Below the pieces are notes generated by a model. That model searched no databases, was not told the DNA's origin, and was given only the letters and a program-made list of their open reading frames with translations. Of a DNA stretch of 64,000 nucleotides, positions 61,061 to 64,000 are shown piece after piece; position 1 is the stretch's first letter, and each line of letters opens with the position of its first letter. The stretch covers positions 302,516 through 366,515 of the forward strand of contig NMRB01000357.1 in the NCBI GenBank assembly GCA_002633025.1, in the 5' to 3' direction. The stretch is from Notospermus geniculatus. Taxonomy: Eukaryota; Nemertea; Pilidiophora; Heteronemertea; Lineidae. The translations under genes and the position numbers were made by a program.

Positions 61061-62930
61061 GGACCTGGTTTCGGTGGTGCTGCCCTCTATCGAAGCTGTC
61101 CCCTCCGGGTCTTTCTGTCATCGTTTTAATTTCTACATTCTTTGAGACGTGAAGAAGTCATGTGACTTGTCCCAAAAAGTCATCAAAGATGGCTTCCACG
61201 AGCCTGTACACAACGACACAGGAAATGGAAAAAGATTAATAAACGAACGTTATGCCCTGAAGAGGCCGATCAAAGACGACATTTAATTCCGACTCTGCAT
61301 CAATAAAGCTTGGTGCCTGTGCTGTAGAAAGCTAAAGAAGTTCAAAAGCATCCTTTGCAGATGTTCTTTTGACATCTGCCCGGCGTATCGTCGTGCTCAG
61401 CAAACTTGTTATTTGTGATGAGCACGTGATGTCACTCATGCATAAAACATGGCCGTCAGTTTAATTTCCTGTGCGGTATTTCTTCCCCTCCGCAACTATT
61501 TGCCCACCATCGTCAGACTTTGTTGACAAACAAGGGGCAAGAAGTTCAAACGACGAGATGTCTGAGGAAGGAATCGTCTGCAAGCGGCGGACCGAAAGAG
61601 GGCGTACGTTTTGTTTTTCCCCGCCTCAGTTCCCGAGGTAAACTGACTCCGTAATCCACCGCTAGGGTTTAGAATGACCAATCAGAGAACAGCACATGGC
61701 CGCCCGCAACCAATCCCACTTTCGTCCGAGAACCCTAGCGGTGGGAGTGTTAATCATTCCTCAGCATTCCCTGATGACGTCATACGCATTTTGGGACACC
61801 CTGCATAGTGAGCCTGCCTTAAAAACATGCACCAGTATGGGCGGTTATATCCGCAAATAGTGACGTTACAAAGTAAACACGTTTGTTAGTAACGATATCT
61901 AGTCGTGATATGATCTCAAGTCGTGGCAGCTGAGAAAGACGTTGGGCGGCGCTGCAGTCGTAAAGATGATCTGGAGTCACAGCAGATCAAAATTTACATT
62001 CTTCTCTTTTAATCTCTATAACTGGCCATACACCTACACCATACGCAAGGAAACAGCTGACAGCCAGACATCAAAACCTCCCAACGTTGTCAGGTCTCTC
62101 TCATCGCCTGCCACAGCTTGTAGCGGGAGGTTACGACTTCGTAATCGCGCCTGTATTTAAGAAGGAAATTGGTTTGAACCGGTTGTAATTGGATCCATCA
62201 AATTAAGTTTTGACGCTAATGTAAATGGACGGGCAGGCGTCTGGGTGTGTAGGCTGGTTTGAGCTACGATTACACCTGTTGAAAATACCCGTGTTTTTCC
62301 AGACCCGTGTGTACGAAAAGCCCGGCGAGAGGTCACACTACTACATGTACATTGTAGTTAAGTAGCCCGGCGACAGGTGCGCTGCATGCTCTGACTCTTC
62401 GGTCATTTCTGTATTGGCACACATTGTTAGAGGCGCGAAAACGACCTCAATAGCTGCGCCATCTGTAGCCGTGCTAAGAACTAACGAAAACACGGGGATT
62501 TCGAAAAGCACGGCGAGCTTGCCGTGTTTTAAAGACACGGGTTTCTTGAAGCCCGGCAATTCATAGGTGTGACCGCAAAAAATCCGGGGATTTTATGTAG
62601 TGTAGTGTAACCACGGTAATAGCCGTGGTTACACTACCACTACATACAATCACGTTGCCTCGGTCATTGATATGAGGCACGTTGTTTTAGGAGTGTGATG
62701 AGGCCCAGGACAAACATTGGTCTTCGCCATGTTCCGATATATCGACCCTGATGAAAATCCATCGTGCATGAATCTCTGACCGTCGGCTGTTTCAATCGCA
62801 AGTCGACTTTTCTTGTGATGTTTCTCTTGGTCCATTTTCCCCCTTGATCTGCGCAGACGACAAAATGGCGGGGTTACCATGGTTACGGATGAGTTTAAGA
62901 TTGACTGTGTTCATTTTTTTCTCCATTCAG

Positions 62931-63014
62931 AATCATCCACAAGTGTCCACTGCAGTCATTTCCTGACCTCTTGCGGCTACACGACCCTCGGTCAAAAGAC
63001 AAATCGATTCATAT
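62931..63014 (+). CDS. Second copy of receptor LRR exon 5
   Basis: Matches 54102-54185 with one base change giving Arg for Leu (HDPRSK). Splice sites CCATTCAG and GTAAGTAC are intact. Confidence 0.75.
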
Positions 63015-63078
63015 GTAAGTACTCTGTATGAAACTGACAGCAAAAAAGTGAGCCATACAACTCGATACAGGCCTGGGC

Positions 63079-63247
63079 CTACTTAAGTGACTTTACTGCC
63101 GTCAGAGGCCGCCACCAGTTAGCGGTCCTAGAACGTCATGGAATTTGACGTTACAGAGAAGAAATGGACGAGACAACGTCATCCATAATGTGACGTCAAG
63201 TTTTGTTTCTAGGACAGGCGGCCTCTAACGGCAGTGAAGTCTCTCAT
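63079..63247. mobile_element. Palindromic MITE, GACTTTACTGCCGTTAGAGG family (duplicate)
   Basis: Corresponds to 54258-54413 in the upstream copy. Inserted before the duplication. Confidence 0.75.
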
Positions 63248-63608
63248 TGGTAAAAATGTGCTTCTCCCCAAGTCCCATAGAGTAATCAGTCCTTGGATGG
63301 GTAACGCGGGATGTATCCTCGGCTGTTCCACCATCTCGTGCTGTCGATGATTATAAGACTGTTATCCTCTCGCTGGATGGACGACCCTCATAACAAGATC
63401 CGCCACCCAATCCTCCGGAATGACATAAAAGGATTGATAAGAAGATCTATAAGTAACAAGCCCGGATTCATCAGTCTGCACAGTCTTTTCAATTGTCAGT
63501 TCTTCTGTTGTGGCGCGTAGCGGCTTAAGTCCATTTCACTTAGATTTGAACACGTTGCGAGGGTGCCCTGGTGTAACCAGTTTCACTATGTTCATATATA
63601 TTTTGCAG

Positions 63609-63680
63609 CCTGCAGATTATGGACATGAACATTACCACCATCCCCGCCTACACATTCAGGAACATCCGTGCCTTCGCGGT
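63609..63680 (+). CDS. Second copy of receptor LRR exon 6
   Basis: Matches 55029-55100 with one silent change (ATA to ATT). TTTTGCAG and GTAAGTAG are intact. Confidence 0.75.
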
Positions 63681-63763
63681 GTAAGTAGGAAACCAATGTA
63701 TACCAAACATGGTCATGTTTGCGAACACTAGTTTGCCAGTGAAAACTAGGCTTTTGGACATAC

Positions 63764-63938
63764 AGGTGTAACGTTTTTCAGTGTGGCCGTTTTTCTGTGT
63801 GATTCCCATTGTTCGGAACACACTGGGAAACGGACTCGCTGTTTCTCTGTGTGTCGTTCATTGTCAAGTCGCGGCTTATTCCGTCAATCTATTGTAATGT
63901 CACACTGGCACACGGGCCTCACTGAAAAACGTTACACC
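63764..63938. mobile_element. Palindromic MITE, GGTGTAACGTTTTTCAGTG ends
   Basis: Inverted ends GGTGTAACGTTTTTCAGTG / CACTGAAAAACGTTACACC. Missing from the upstream copy, which instead has unrelated sequence of about 215 bp at this point. Confidence 0.8.
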
Positions 63939-64000
63939 GGTTGGGTGTGAACGCACCTTTAAACGAGCGAAGAATTCATGACAAATAACAAAGACATTTT

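Larger units (their letters stand above)
60150..64000 (+). repeat. Receptor-gene segmental duplication, downstream copy (LRR exons 4-6, continues past window)
   Basis: Starts at a GGAGCGGCACAGACGGGAAC sequence shared with 51385 on and runs to the window end, a few bases before where exon 7 would begin. All three exons retain splice sites and open frames. Confidence 0.9.

Overview
The window is eukaryotic, intron-rich animal DNA. Coding exons are short and flanked by GT(GC)/AG splice sites, and intergenic DNA is crowded with palindromic non-autonomous transposons. The two recognisable host genes are a glucose-6-phosphate dehydrogenase (minus strand, about 36.95 to 29.86 kb) and a type-A leucine-rich-repeat receptor of the FSHR/LHCGR/TSHR class (plus strand, about 48.0 to 58.4 kb). 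The single, un-triplicated glycoprotein-hormone-type receptor, the abundance of TACATGTA and AGGCCTA words and a BEL/Pao element suggest a marine invertebrate, probably a non-vertebrate deuterostome. The exact lineage is an inference and not secure.

Layout. 1-16.3 kb: a direct tandem duplication (copy A 1-6.9 kb, copy B 8.6-16.3 kb) with no convincing gene. The copies differ by clean insertions of small transposons. 16.3-19.9 kb: spacer with an 80-bp minisatellite, a second duplication and two single-N assembly seams. 19.93-27.87 kb: a near-complete BEL/Pao LTR retrotransposon on the minus strand (237-bp LTRs, tRNA-Tyr-type primer site, polypurine tract, gag-pol) that carries an extra upstream ORF with the complete SGNH-hydrolase signature. 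28.3-29.46 kb: a truncated relative and an LTR fragment. 29.86-36.95 kb: G6PD, with one exon pair duplicated intact and another pair duplicated in broken form. 37-48 kb: intergenic, with a 668-bp DNA transposon carrying promoter-like motifs, a 1.1-kb tandem duplication with arrays of CCAAT boxes, and several hairpins. 48.0-58.4 kb: the receptor, with seven single-LRR exons and a large terminal exon encoding the last repeat, hinge, seven membrane segments and a long tail. 60.15-64 kb: a second set of the receptor's LRR exons 4-6, continuing off the window.

The main novelty candidate is the SGNH-hydrolase ORF inside a BEL/Pao element. It is bracketed by a repeated 13-base motif (YAGGGGTCATCCC) at its start, at its stop, in the inter-ORF spacer and before gag. 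Other strong signals are a G6PD exon pair whose reading phases make the two copies mutually exclusive, hammerhead-ribozyme-like cores in Penelope-type insertions within G6PD introns, and several transposon insertions caught with both filled and empty sites.

A caution applies throughout. At least six direct duplications of 0.8-8 kb lie side by side, several differing mainly by transposon presence/absence. This is also what co-assembly of two divergent haplotypes would look like, so any copy-number claim here needs long-read confirmation. Divergence and identity statements are hand-counted.
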